Origin: Gammaproteobacteria bacterium | Lineage (GTDB): Bacteria; Pseudomonadota; Gammaproteobacteria; Chromatiales; Chromatiaceae | Length of the DNA: 62,970 bases | Direction: 5' to 3' | Assembly (NCBI GenBank): GCA_009928645.1 | Contig: SACH01000007.1 | Span: 1-62,970 of the forward strand | Shown: piece after piece, positions 37,869 to 47,985 of the stretch | Numbering within the stretch: the stretch's first letter is position 1 | Layout of the letters: every line of letters starts with the position of its first letter | Translations under genes and position numbers: made by a program | The notes under the pieces: model-generated | The model's database searches: none | Told to the model about the DNA's origin: nothing | Seen by the model: only the letters and a program-made list of their open reading frames with translations

Positions 37869-38615
37869 ATGGACATCCCACGGATATTCAATATCACTGA
37901 AAGCGCTCACCGTATCCACAACCCGATCACACCCGAAAAGCTCGCCACGCTCGGCGCGGCGCTGCGTCTGGAACCGGGGGCCCGCGTGCTCGACCTCGGC
38001 AGCGGTTCGGGGGAGATGCTGTGCACCTGGGCACGCGATCACGGCATCATCGGCACTGGCATCGATATGAGCCCGTTGTTCACCGAGCAAGCGAAACTCC
38101 GTGCTGAAGAACTCGGCGTCGTCGATCAAGTCACGTTCATCCATGGCGATGCCGCAGGCTATGTCTCTGACGAGAAGGTTGATGTGGCCGCCTGTGTCGG
38201 CGCCACTTGGATCGGCGGGGGTGTCTCCGGCACGATCGAGCTGCTGGCGCGGAGCCTCCACACCGGGGGGATCATCCTCATCGGCGAGCCCTTCTGGCGG
38301 CAGTTACCGCCGACGGAAGCGGTTGCCAAGGGGTGTCTTGCCAACGCCATCGCCGACTTTCTCCTGCTGCCAGAACTTCTTGCGTCTTTTGGCCACCTTG
38401 GCTATGACGTCGTGGAAATGGTTCTGGCCGACCAGGACGGCTGGGACCGATACGAGGCGGCCAAATGGCTCACCATGCGCCGCTGGCTTGAAGCCAATCC
38501 CCACGACGAACTCGCGAAAGATGTGCGAGCCATACTGACTACGGAACCCGCGCGCTACGCCGCTTACACGCGGGAATACCTGGGTTGGGGTGTGTTCGCG
38601 CTGATGCCGCGCTGA
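37869..38615 (+). CDS. Class I SAM-dependent methyltransferase
   Basis: 248 residues with motif I ARVLDLGSGSGEMLCTWARD, acidic GTGIDMSPLFTEQAKLRAEE and post-I FIHGDAAGYV; small-molecule type. An alternative ATG at 37842 overlaps the HTH stop and adds nine residues. Codon and base use look less GC-rich than the neighbours (ATATTCAATATCACTGAAAG), and an attC-like sequence lies just downstream, so it may have arrived as a cassette. Substrate unknown. Confidence 0.82.
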   Translation: MDIPRIFNITESAHRIHNPITPEKLATLGAALRLEPGARVLDLGSGSGEMLCTWARDHGIIGTGIDMSPLFTEQAKLRAEELGVVDQVTFIHGDAAGYVSDEKVDVAACVGATWIGGGVSGTIELLARSLHTGGIILIGEPFWRQLPPTEAVAKGCLANAIADFLLLPELLASFGHLGYDVVEMVLADQDGWDRYEAAKWLTMRRWLEANPHDELAKDVRAILTTEPARYAAYTREYLGWGVFALMPR

Positions 38616-38637
38616 TACCTTTGCGCAGCCGGCGGAT

Positions 38638-38705
38638 CGTCAACGGCTGCGCTGTGTAAAAGCTGATGGACTCACTTCGCTCACCGCTGAATTTGGACGT
38701 TAGCT
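38638..38705 (+). other. attC-like sequence
   Basis: Begins CGTCAACGGCTGCGC and ends TCGCTCACCGCTGAATTTGG then ACGTTAGCT. The right end closely resembles the 3' half of integron attC sites (core GTTAGCT near GTTRRRY; CGCTGAATTT arm), and 68 bp is a normal attC length. The left arm does not pair cleanly, so the site is degenerate or partial. It begins 23 bases after the methyltransferase stop and overlaps the end of the convergent gene. Confidence 0.35.
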
Positions 38706-39094
38706 ATCGACGTCCCCAGACACCGCTGCCGAATCAGCGCCTGGAGGTCTTCAAGCCCAGTGCAGGCGGCAATGGCAACCGCATCGGCGCAGACCTGGGG
38801 CTCTCCGTCAACCAGGCGAAAAATGGCCGGGAGGGGCGTCCCGTTCCCGGGAAAGCGTTCTAGAAACTGGTCGCGGTGGAGAAACTCGCTGGGCAAGTCC
38901 AGGGCGGCGACGAAGTCCTGCCAGGCGCCACGCTCCGCCAGGACGCCATGGGTGATGGCGCAAAGCTGGCAGGGGTAGGTGGCGGGGGAAAAGAGCTTGT
39001 GGCCTATGTCCGCCAACGTGTTGAAGAAGCCGCTGTCGGCGTTGTAGACGAAGAGCAGGGATGCGCCCCTATCCATGGTCAGGACCCTATCCAT
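38681..39094 (-). CDS. Conserved protein of arsenosugar-type clusters
   Basis: About 137 residues. Distinct core LLFVYNADSGFFNTLADIGH, KLFSPATYPCQLCAITHGVL (Cys pair CQLC) and SEFLHRDQFLERFPG. I associate this protein with arsS neighbourhoods, but no activity is known to me. An 18-bp tandem duplication (CTATCCATGGTCAGGACC) gives two possible ATGs, 39094 and 39076. The last residues (TSIANVQIQR) are encoded by the attC-like end, so the native C-terminus may have been replaced. Confidence 0.65.
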   Translation of the reverse strand: MDRVLTMDRGASLLFVYNADSGFFNTLADIGHKLFSPATYPCQLCAITHGVLAERGAWQDFVAALDLPSEFLHRDQFLERFPGNGTPLPAIFRLVDGEPQVCADAVAIAACTGLEDLQALIRQRCLGTSIANVQIQR

Positions 39095-39096
39095 GG

Positions 39097-39318
39097 TCAG
39101 GACCGGATCCCGGAGCGGGCCAGCTTCAGGGCCAGGAGGAGCCAGGGGGTGGCATGCAGCACCAGATCGAAAATATCCAGAGGGCGCGTCAGCCCTCCGG
39201 CGGCCAGCAGCTTGAGCTTCTCCCACAGATGCGGCTCCGGGACGAAGGGGGCGAGCCCCAGGGTCAGGGCAGCGATGATCAGATAGATCAGGGGCAGACG
39301 GTCAAACCAGGCGAGCAT
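39097..39318 (-). CDS. Small membrane protein of arsenosugar-type clusters
   Basis: 73 residues, MLAWFDRLPLIYLIIAALTL, then APFVPEPHLWEKLKLLAAGG and HATPWLLLALKLAR: two hydrophobic helices joined by a conserved FVPEPHL-x-EKL loop. Homologues are often annotated loosely as RND transporter. Its stop is one base from the next possible start, so it is coupled with the downstream gene. Divergent from arsS, with the shared operator in between. Confidence 0.7.
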   Translation of the reverse strand: MLAWFDRLPLIYLIIAALTLGLAPFVPEPHLWEKLKLLAAGGLTRPLDIFDLVLHATPWLLLALKLARSGIRS

Positions 39319-39359
39319 GGGGGGCGATCCTGCGATGAAGGGTGGTTGGCGCCAGCCGT

Positions 39360-39426
39360 TATACTGACGACCTGGACGGCATTCAATGCCGTGATTGACG
39401 GTTGCCGGGCCAGCCGCGGGCGTCAG
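39360..39426 (+). promoter_or_regulatory. Shared 67-bp promoter/operator region, copy 2
   Basis: Begins TATACTGACGACCTGGACGG and contains TCAAT-GCCGTG-ATTGA, a perfect five-base inverted repeat. It matches the region ahead of the ArsR-rhodanese gene at 53 of 67 positions, mostly differing by transitions. It lies between divergent genes and so may serve both arsS and the small membrane protein gene. Confidence 0.6.
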
Positions 39427-39478
39427 TGGCCGGTTCACTCCGTCCACCGGCCGCCGAACCACCTCTGAGTGTCTCGCC

Positions 39479-40570
39479 ATGCTCGATACCCTGCCTCGCC
39501 TGCGTGCCACCGATTTCCCGCCGCTGCATCGGCGCGCCCTGACCACCTTGCAGGTCAACCTCGGCTACCGCTGTAACCAGAGCTGCCTGCACTGTCACGT
39601 CAACGCCGGTCCCAGGCGTACCGAGCGCATGGACGACGCGAACATCGACCTGATCCCCCAGGTGCTCGGCGCCCGGGGCCTACCGACCCTGGACCTCACC
39701 GGTGGGGCCCCGGAGCTGCATCCGCGCTTTCACGAACTGGTGCGGGAGGCCCGGCGCCTGGGGGCGCGGGTGCTCGACCGCTGCAATCTGACCATCCTCT
39801 CCGAACCCGGCCAGGAGGACCTGGCGGACTTTCTCGCCCACCAGGGGGTCCAGGTCGTCGCCTCACTGCCCTGCTATCTGGAGGACAACGTGGACCGGCA
39901 ACGGGGTCAGGGGGTCCATGCCCGCAGCATCGCCGGCCTGCAGCGCCTGAACGCCCTGGGTTACGGCCAGCCGGGGAGCGGGCTGGACCTGGACCTGGTC
40001 TACAATCCCGGCGATGCCAGCCTGCCCCCCGGCCAGGCGGACCTGGAGGTGGCCTACCGGCGGGAATTGGGGGCGCGTTACGGCATCGTCTTCAGCCGCC
40101 TGCTCATCCTGACCAACATGCCCATCCAGCGCTTCGGCAGCACCCTGCTCAGCCGGGGGCAGTTCGATGACTACCTGCACCTGCTCAAGGACAATTTCCG
40201 TGCCGCCAATCTGGACCAGGTCATGTGCCGTGACCTGATCAGCGTCGACTGGCAAGGCTGGCTCTACGACTGCGACTTCAACCAGCAGTTGGGCCTGGGG
40301 CTGAAGGGGGGTAGCGGAAAGCGGTCTGGGGGCGACGGGGAGGGTGGATGTGGGCTTGGTACAAGAGGAAGTGGCGGAAATAAATCGGGAGGAGATGAAC
40401 CCGGCGGCGATCTGATGGCGGTCGATAGCCGGAGACCACACCTACGCGACCTCCTGACGGGAGATTTCACCATGACCTCCATCGTCGTCGCCGATCACTG
40501 TTACGGTTGCACCGCCGGGCAGGGCAGCAGTTGCGGTGGTGCCCTGACGGAGGACCCGGGCATCGTCTGA
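39479..40570 (+). CDS. arsS: Arsenosugar biosynthesis radical SAM protein ArsS
   Basis: 363 residues. Radical-SAM 4Fe-4S motif CNQSCLHC (Cys32, 36, 39), LDLTGGAPELHPRFHELVRE, ASLPCYLEDNVDRQRG, YNPGDASLPPGQ, and the C-terminal DHCYGCTAGQGSSCGGAL. ArsS links an adenosyl group to arsenic on the way to arsenosugars. A Gly/Ser/Lys/Asp-rich insert of about 40 residues (near 276-315) separates DCDFNQQLGLGL from the C-terminal motif and is not usual. The start is chosen at MLDTLPRL. Confidence 0.9.
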   Translation: MLDTLPRLRATDFPPLHRRALTTLQVNLGYRCNQSCLHCHVNAGPRRTERMDDANIDLIPQVLGARGLPTLDLTGGAPELHPRFHELVREARRLGARVLDRCNLTILSEPGQEDLADFLAHQGVQVVASLPCYLEDNVDRQRGQGVHARSIAGLQRLNALGYGQPGSGLDLDLVYNPGDASLPPGQADLEVAYRRELGARYGIVFSRLLILTNMPIQRFGSTLLSRGQFDDYLHLLKDNFRAANLDQVMCRDLISVDWQGWLYDCDFNQQLGLGLKGGSGKRSGGDGEGGCGLGTRGSGGNKSGGDEPGGDLMAVDSRRPHLRDLLTGDFTMTSIVVADHCYGCTAGQGSSCGGALTEDPGIV

Positions 40571-40688
40571 GATTGATTCGCTCTCTTCATCAAAATGATG
40601 TCATTGATTACGGCGTTGGCTGTGATCAAAGGCGTGAAGCTGGTCCTGGCTCTGGGGGTGGGGCGGGTCTGATGCATGGTTACTCACC

Positions 40689-41597
40689 ATGCGCCTGACC
40701 TTCATCCTGCCAGCCCTGGACGAGGCGACGGGCCTGATGGCGACCCTGTCCCCCCTTCAACCCCTGCGTGCCCAGGGCCATGAGATCATCCTGGTCGATG
40801 GCGGTAGCCGTGATGGCACCCCCGACCTAGCGGCCCCCTGGGTCGACCAAGTCTTCACCACCCCCCGGGGCCGGGCGCGGCAGATGAACGCCGGCGCGGA
40901 CGTGGCCCAGGGCGAGGCCCTGGTCTTTCTCCACGCCGATACCCGCCTGCCGGCGGACGCCGTCGCGCTTATCCAGGTGGCCCTGCGACAACGGCTCTGG
41001 GGACGCTTCGATGTCCGCATCGCGGGTCGGCCCTGGGTGCTGAAGCTCGTTGCCCTGCTGATGAATCTGCGCTCCCGCCTGACCGGCATCGCCACCGGGG
41101 ACCAGGCGATCTTCGTCCGCCGCGAGGTCTTCACCGCCGTCGGTGGTTTTCCGGACCAGCCGCTGATGGAGGACATCGCGCTGTCGCACCGGCTCAAGCG
41201 CCGGGGACCGCCGGCCAACCTGCGGCAACGGGTGCTGACCTCCGGCCGGCGCTGGGAAAGCCAGGGACCCTGGCGCACCATCCTCCTGATGTGGCGGCTG
41301 CGCTTCGACTACTGGCGCGGGGTGCCGGCGGAGGCCCTGGCGGCTCGCTATCGCCTCCCCGCCCAGACGGAGGCGGGAGCCAAGTTGGTTGCCAGGCAGG
41401 CGGAAGTACGGGTGGAAGGTCGGGCAGCCAGGCCAGCGGAGGGGCGCTTGCAGGGGACGGAGACGGCAGCCGGACCAGCAGCGGGACCACCAGCCAGGCC
41501 TGCAGCGGAACCAGCAGCCAGGCCGGCAGCAAGGCAGGTCGATGTGCAAGTGGATGGGCAGGCAGGCAGCCCATCGGATGAGCGGTGCCAGCGGTGA
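40689..41597 (+). CDS. Glycosyltransferase, TIGR04283 type
   Basis: 302 residues. GT-A fold: LTFILPALDEATGLMATLSP, IILVDGGSRDGTPDLA, ALVFLHADTRLPADAV (DxD-like), and TGDQAIFVRREVFTAVGGFP variants. The subtype is tied to arsS clusters, where a sugar transfer step is expected. The family domain ends near residue 235; the rest is an Arg/Ala/Pro/Gln repeat tail (RPAAEPAARPAARQ) with no family match, another low-complexity extension. Overlaps the next gene by 13 bases. Confidence 0.85.
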   Translation: MRLTFILPALDEATGLMATLSPLQPLRAQGHEIILVDGGSRDGTPDLAAPWVDQVFTTPRGRARQMNAGADVAQGEALVFLHADTRLPADAVALIQVALRQRLWGRFDVRIAGRPWVLKLVALLMNLRSRLTGIATGDQAIFVRREVFTAVGGFPDQPLMEDIALSHRLKRRGPPANLRQRVLTSGRRWESQGPWRTILLMWRLRFDYWRGVPAEALAARYRLPAQTEAGAKLVARQAEVRVEGRAARPAEGRLQGTETAAGPAAGPPARPAAEPAARPAARQVDVQVDGQAGSPSDERCQR

Positions 41598-42289
41598 CCC
41601 AGATCCGCCTCCTGGTCTTCGCCAAGGCGCCGTTGCCCGGCCGGGTCAAGACCCGGCTGATACCGGCCCTGGGGGCAGAGGGAGCGGCGCGGCTGGCCGG
41701 TAGGCTTCTGTGCCATGCCCTGACGCAGGCCCTGGAGGCGGACCTGGGGCCGGTGGAAGTGTGCGCCAGTCCAGCCCCGGTGCACCCGGACTGGCGGCCT
41801 TGGCTGCCGATTCTCAACCAGATAGGTGCCCCTAGGCCCCGCCTGTCCTGGAGTGATCAGGGCGAGGGCGATCTGGGGGCGCGCATGGCCCGGTCGGCCC
41901 AAGGCTATCTGGACGCGGGCGAGCCAGTCCTGCTGATGGGCACCGATTGTCCGGCCTTGACCCCTCACCGCCTGCGGGAGGCCGCCAGGGCGTTGCACGG
42001 ACACGAGGCAGTACTCATCCCGGCGCGGGATGGCGGCTATGTCCTGCTGGGTCTACGGGCCTTCCATCCCGCCCTTTTCACTGCCATGCCCTGGGGCACT
42101 GCCACCGTGGCGGACCTCACCCTGAAGCGCCTGCGGGACCTGAACTGGCGGGTATGGGTGGGCGAGGCGCTAGCGGATATCGATGTTCCGGCCGATCTCG
42201 CGGTCCTGCCAGGTGAGATGGTGGAGACGAGATCTCCGGCAAGATCGCCCGCAAGATCGCATTTGCGCCCGCCGCGGGGTATCGGGTAA
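41585..42289 (+). CDS. DUF2064/TIGR04282 glycosyltransferase-like protein
   Basis: 234 residues, nucleotide-transferase-like fold: IRLLVFAKAPLPGRVKTRLI, LLMGTDCPALTPHRLREAAR, VLIPARDGGYVLLGLRAFHP and WGTATVADLTLKRL. It pairs with TIGR04283 proteins in arsS clusters and probably makes an activated sugar intermediate. GTG start inside the end of the previous gene; a second GTG nine bases later is possible. Confidence 0.85.
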   Translation: MPAVTQIRLLVFAKAPLPGRVKTRLIPALGAEGAARLAGRLLCHALTQALEADLGPVEVCASPAPVHPDWRPWLPILNQIGAPRPRLSWSDQGEGDLGARMARSAQGYLDAGEPVLLMGTDCPALTPHRLREAARALHGHEAVLIPARDGGYVLLGLRAFHPALFTAMPWGTATVADLTLKRLRDLNWRVWVGEALADIDVPADLAVLPGEMVETRSPARSPARSHLRPPRGIG

Positions 42290-42330
42290 TTTCGCTCAAC
42301 GCTGGCCCTGATCTTAACCGCAGGCTTTCA

Positions 42331-42368
42331 CCCCTCCCCCCAACCCCCTCCCACAAGGGGAGGGGGAG
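42331..42368. repeat. C/G-rich hairpin repeat, copy 3
   Basis: CCCCTCCCCCCAACCCCCTCC, CACAA loop, GGGGAGGGGG. Related to the elements at 15351 and 18858. It lies in the 114-bp gap before alaA. Confidence 0.55.
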
Positions 42369-42403
42369 TCCGACCCGCTTTCCCTACCCCCCGGAAGTAC
42401 CCC

Positions 42404-43630
42404 ATGCAGCCCATCCTCAAATCCACCAAGATGGCCAATGTCTGCTACGACATCCGCGGCCCGGTCATGGCCCGCGCCCGCCAGATGGAGGAGGAGGGCC
42501 ATCACATCATCAAGCTCAACATCGGCAATCCCGGCGCCTTCGGCTTCGAGGCCCCGGAGGAGATCGTCCAGGACGTCATCCTCAACCTGCCCAACGCCTG
42601 TGGCTACGCTGATTCCAAGGGCCTCTTCGCCGCCCGCAAGGCGGTGATGCACTACACCCAGGAAAAGCATATCCACGGCGTCCAGGTGAGCGACATCTAC
42701 ATCGGCAACGGCGTCTCGGAGCTGATCGTGATGGCCATGCAGGCCCTGCTGGACAATGGCGACGAGGTGCTGGTGCCGGCCCCGGATTACCCCTTGTGGA
42801 CCGCCGCCGTGTCCCTGGCCGGGGGCACCCCCTGCCACTATCTGTGTGACGAGGGGGCGGGCTGGCTGCCGGATCTCAACGATATCCGCGCCAAGATCAC
42901 CCCGGCGACCCGCGCCATCGTCATCATCAACCCCAACAACCCCACCGGGGCCCTCTACCCGGACGACCTGCTGCGGGAGATCGTCGAGATCGCCCGTCAG
43001 CATCAGCTCATCGTCTATGCCGATGAGATCTACGACAAGGTCCTGTATGACGGAGTGAGCCATACCTCCATCGCCTCCCTGGCCGACGACGTCCTGTTCG
43101 TGACTTTCAATGGCCTGTCCAAGAACTATCGCGCCTGCGGCTACCGCGCCGGCTGGGCCATCGTCTCCGGCGAGAAACGCCATGCCCGCGACTACATCGA
43201 GGGTCTGGACATCCTCGCCTCCATGCGCCTGTGCGCCAACGTCCCGGCCCAGCACGCCATCCAGACCGCCCTGGGCGGTTACCAGAGCATCGACGACCTG
43301 GTGGCCCCCGGCGGTCGCCTGTGCAAACAGCGTGATCAGGCCTACGAGCTATTGACCGCCATCCCCGGCGTCACCTGCCACAAGCCGACGGCGGCCATGT
43401 ACCTCTTCCCCCGCCTGGACCCGCGGCTCTATCCCATCCTCGACGACCAGCATTTCATCCTGGAACTGCTGCTGGAGGAGAAGGTCCTGGTGGTCCAGGG
43501 CAGCGGCTTCAACTGGCCCCATCCGGATCACCTGCGCCTGGTCTTCCTGCCCAACACCGACGACCTGGCGGAGGCCATCGGGCGCTTCGCCCGCTTCCTC
43601 GAGGGCTATCGCAAACGACATGGGACCTGA
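42404..43630 (+). CDS. alaA: Alanine transaminase (AlaA-type aminotransferase)
   Basis: 408-residue PLP enzyme of fold type I. Blocks: IIKLNIGNPGAFGFEAPEEI, CGYADSKGLFAARKAVMHY, VIINPNNPTGALYPDDLL, YADEIYDKVLYDG, and the PLP-Lys in FNGLSKNYRACGYRAGW. It makes alanine from pyruvate and glutamate, as for E. coli AlaA. In many gammaproteobacteria it lies beside a homoserine dehydrogenase gene, but here it stands alone. Confidence 0.93.
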   Translation: MQPILKSTKMANVCYDIRGPVMARARQMEEEGHHIIKLNIGNPGAFGFEAPEEIVQDVILNLPNACGYADSKGLFAARKAVMHYTQEKHIHGVQVSDIYIGNGVSELIVMAMQALLDNGDEVLVPAPDYPLWTAAVSLAGGTPCHYLCDEGAGWLPDLNDIRAKITPATRAIVIINPNNPTGALYPDDLLREIVEIARQHQLIVYADEIYDKVLYDGVSHTSIASLADDVLFVTFNGLSKNYRACGYRAGWAIVSGEKRHARDYIEGLDILASMRLCANVPAQHAIQTALGGYQSIDDLVAPGGRLCKQRDQAYELLTAIPGVTCHKPTAAMYLFPRLDPRLYPILDDQHFILELLLEEKVLVVQGSGFNWPHPDHLRLVFLPNTDDLAEAIGRFARFLEGYRKRHGT

Positions 43631-43720
43631 TGACCAGGGAGACCCTCCACGGCCCCTATTCGTGGCGGCATGAATCCTGGCATCATCACCCTTACACCAT
43701 GGCATACATGAGATTTTCTG

Positions 43721-44263
43721 ATGACCGCGCAGCCCCTGCCGGAACTCTATACCCTTGAGGATTACCGCCTTTGGGAGGGTGATTGGGAACTGATCCATGG
43801 CATGCCCCTAGCGATGGCACCATCCCCGGCGCTCCAGCATCAACGTCTGGGGATGCGTATCGCTCGTCAACTCGACGAGTCCCTCGATGACTGCCCCCAT
43901 TGCGAAGTCCTGTATGAGATCGACATTGAGTTCGCCCAGGACACCGTCGTGCGCCCCGACGTCATCCTCATCTGTTACGAGCCCGAGGGGGAGCGGCTGA
44001 CCCGTGCCCCGGAGTTGATCTTCGAGGTGATCTCCCCCGCCACCGCCCGGCGTGATGAGCTGACCAAATTCCAGCTCTATCGCGACGAGGGGGTGAGCTG
44101 GTACGTCCTGGTCTACCCGTCGGCGGCCAAGGCCAAGGTTTATCGACTGGTTGAGGGTGACTACCGCAAGGTGGGCGATTTCCACGATGAACGGCACACC
44201 TTCGCCCTGTCCCGCTGCACCATCGACGTTGATTTTGGGCGCTTGTGGCGTGGGCGTCGCTGA
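43721..44263 (+). CDS. Uma2-family PD-(D/E)XK nuclease
   Basis: 180 residues: YTLEDYRLWEGDWELIHGMP, PSPALQHQRLGMRIARQLDE, VVRPDVILI, and the nuclease core PELIFEVISPATARRDELTK with catalytic Asp, Glu and Lys. Uma2 proteins are very abundant in cyanobacteria and some purple bacteria; their role is uncertain, perhaps linked to mobile elements. Single gene, no partner. Confidence 0.9.
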   Translation: MTAQPLPELYTLEDYRLWEGDWELIHGMPLAMAPSPALQHQRLGMRIARQLDESLDDCPHCEVLYEIDIEFAQDTVVRPDVILICYEPEGERLTRAPELIFEVISPATARRDELTKFQLYRDEGVSWYVLVYPSAAKAKVYRLVEGDYRKVGDFHDERHTFALSRCTIDVDFGRLWRGRR

Positions 44264-44330
44264 TGGATACCGCTAACCGGTCCCTTACTCACGGTCTTCC
44301 CTCAGCGCCTTTGGCCGTCACGCTCACTTC

Positions 44331-44386
44331 CATGAGAGCGTGCGCTATCCCCCCTGAAAAATAGAGTCCTTACCGTGGCTCTCATG
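44331..44386. repeat. Inverted repeat ahead of the N-ATPase operon
   Basis: Perfect nine-base arms CATGAGAGC and GCTCTCATG separated by 38 bases, in the 271-bp gap between the Uma2 gene and atpD. It could be a transcription end for the upstream gene or an operator. Nothing else is seen in the gap apart from a GGGGAG ribosome site before atpD. Confidence 0.4.
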
Positions 44387-44492
44387 CTAACCGGCCTGGT
44401 GCGGTGCGCCACATCAATGATAATGAAAGAATTATCCGTCACCTTCACGCCAAAGGATTATCGCGTCCGCCGGTAGCCGTAGGCTCGGCTAA

Positions 44493-46494
<2,002 letters not shown>

Positions 46495-46498
<4 letters not shown>

Positions 46499-46767
46499 AC
46501 GACGATCGCTGGCGCCAGGGGGTCGAGCGCCATGCCCGGCGGCTGGACGGGGCCGAGCGGGGGCGTCGGTCACTGCTCGCCCAGACGGTATTTCTCGGCA
46601 CCCTGTCTATACTCTTTTTAGCGCCCTTGGTGGGCGGGGCCTATCTCGGGAGCTGGCTGGACGGTCTCCAGGCGGGTTACTCGGTGCGCTGGACCGTCAA
46701 TCTGATCCTGCTGGGCCTGGCCCTGGGCATCCTCAACGTCATTCTCTTCATCCGCAAACACTGGTGA
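46495..46767 (+). CDS. atpQ: N-ATPase accessory subunit AtpQ (AtpI-like)
   Basis: 90 residues with a basic, polar N-terminus and two hydrophobic helices (SLLAQTVFLGTLSILFLAPL; TVNLILLGLALGILNVILFI), the pattern of ATPase gene 1/AtpI-like proteins that sit at this position in N-ATPase operons. Probably helps assembly of the c-ring. A 46-codon ORF overlaps its stop where atpR is normally found. Confidence 0.85.
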
Positions 46768-46904
46768 GGGTAGCGCCGATGCGCGTCATGCGGCCCGGTT
46801 ACGGTAGCGCCAGACCGGTCCGGCTGGCCGGGACCGGGGTCCGCTTCGGTTCCTGCCGTTTCCTGGTCCTCCCTTTGCCTGGTCGGGGGATAGGCCTGAG
46901 GTGA
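46764..46904 (+). CDS. Short ORF in the atpR position
   Basis: 46 codons from a GTG overlapping the atpQ stop to a TGA overlapping the atpB ATG, so coupling at both ends is kept. The product (VRVAPMRVMRPGYGSARPVR then LAGTGVRFGSCRFLVLPLPG) is basic and has no membrane helix, whereas AtpR is a three-helix membrane protein about twice as long. It is therefore either a decayed atpR or an unrelated spacer ORF. Confidence 0.45.
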   Translation: MRVAPMRVMRPGYGSARPVRLAGTGVRFGSCRFLVLPLPGRGIGLR

Positions 46905-47623
46905 TGGAAAGCCTGCCCGCCCTGTTCCATCTTGGCCCCCTGGGGATCACCGCCACGGTGGTGACGACCTGGGGCCTGATGCTGGTCCTGGCCCTGGGTG
47001 CCTGGCTGGCCACCCGCCGACTTTCGCTCAATCGCCCCGGGCTGGCGCAGACCGCCCTGGAGGGCGCGGTCCAAGCGGTGGACGCGGCCATCGAGGCGGT
47101 CCTGCCCGGTCGGGGTAGCCTGCTGCTGCCCTTCATCGGCACCCTCTGGCTGTTCATCGCCCTCGCCAACCTCATCGGGCTGGTGCCGGGCCTCTCCGCC
47201 CCCACCGGGGACCTGTCCACCACCGCCGCCCTGGCCCTGTTGGTCTTCCTGTCGGTGCATTGGTTTGGCATCCGCGCCGCGGGCTGGCGGGCCTATCTGC
47301 GCCATTACCTCGCCCCCAGCCCCCTGCTGTTGCCCTTCCACCTGCTCGGGGAGCTATCGCGCACCCTGGCCCTGGCGGTGCGGCTGTTCGGCAACATCAT
47401 GAGCCTGGAGATGGCCGCCCTGCTGGTGCTGCTGGTGGCGGGACTGCTGGTGCCGGTCCCGGTGCTCATGCTGCACGTCATCGAGGCCCTGGTGCAGGCC
47501 TATATCTTCGGCACCCTGGCGTTGATCTACATCGCCGGAGGCATGCAGTCTGGTTCCGAGTCCCGCCCAGACGCCGCGCCCGGGCTGGCATCGGCCCAAC
47601 CCGGCCGGAGGCACCCGCCCTGA
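46904..47623 (+). CDS. atpB: N-type ATPase subunit a
   Basis: 239 residues, five to six membrane helices. The essential Arg lies in ELSRTLALAVRLFGNIMSLE, and LPFIGTLWLFIALANLIGLV and LIYIAGGMQSG are family blocks. Forms the ion half-channels against the c-ring. Start ATG in TGATGG overlapping the preceding ORF; a GTG three bases earlier is possible. The Ser/Pro/Ala-rich last 20 residues extend past the usual end. Confidence 0.92.
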   Translation: MESLPALFHLGPLGITATVVTTWGLMLVLALGAWLATRRLSLNRPGLAQTALEGAVQAVDAAIEAVLPGRGSLLLPFIGTLWLFIALANLIGLVPGLSAPTGDLSTTAALALLVFLSVHWFGIRAAGWRAYLRHYLAPSPLLLPFHLLGELSRTLALAVRLFGNIMSLEMAALLVLLVAGLLVPVPVLMLHVIEALVQAYIFGTLALIYIAGGMQSGSESRPDAAPGLASAQPGRRHPP

Positions 47624-47977
<354 letters not shown>

Positions 47978-47985
47978 GCCCGGCC

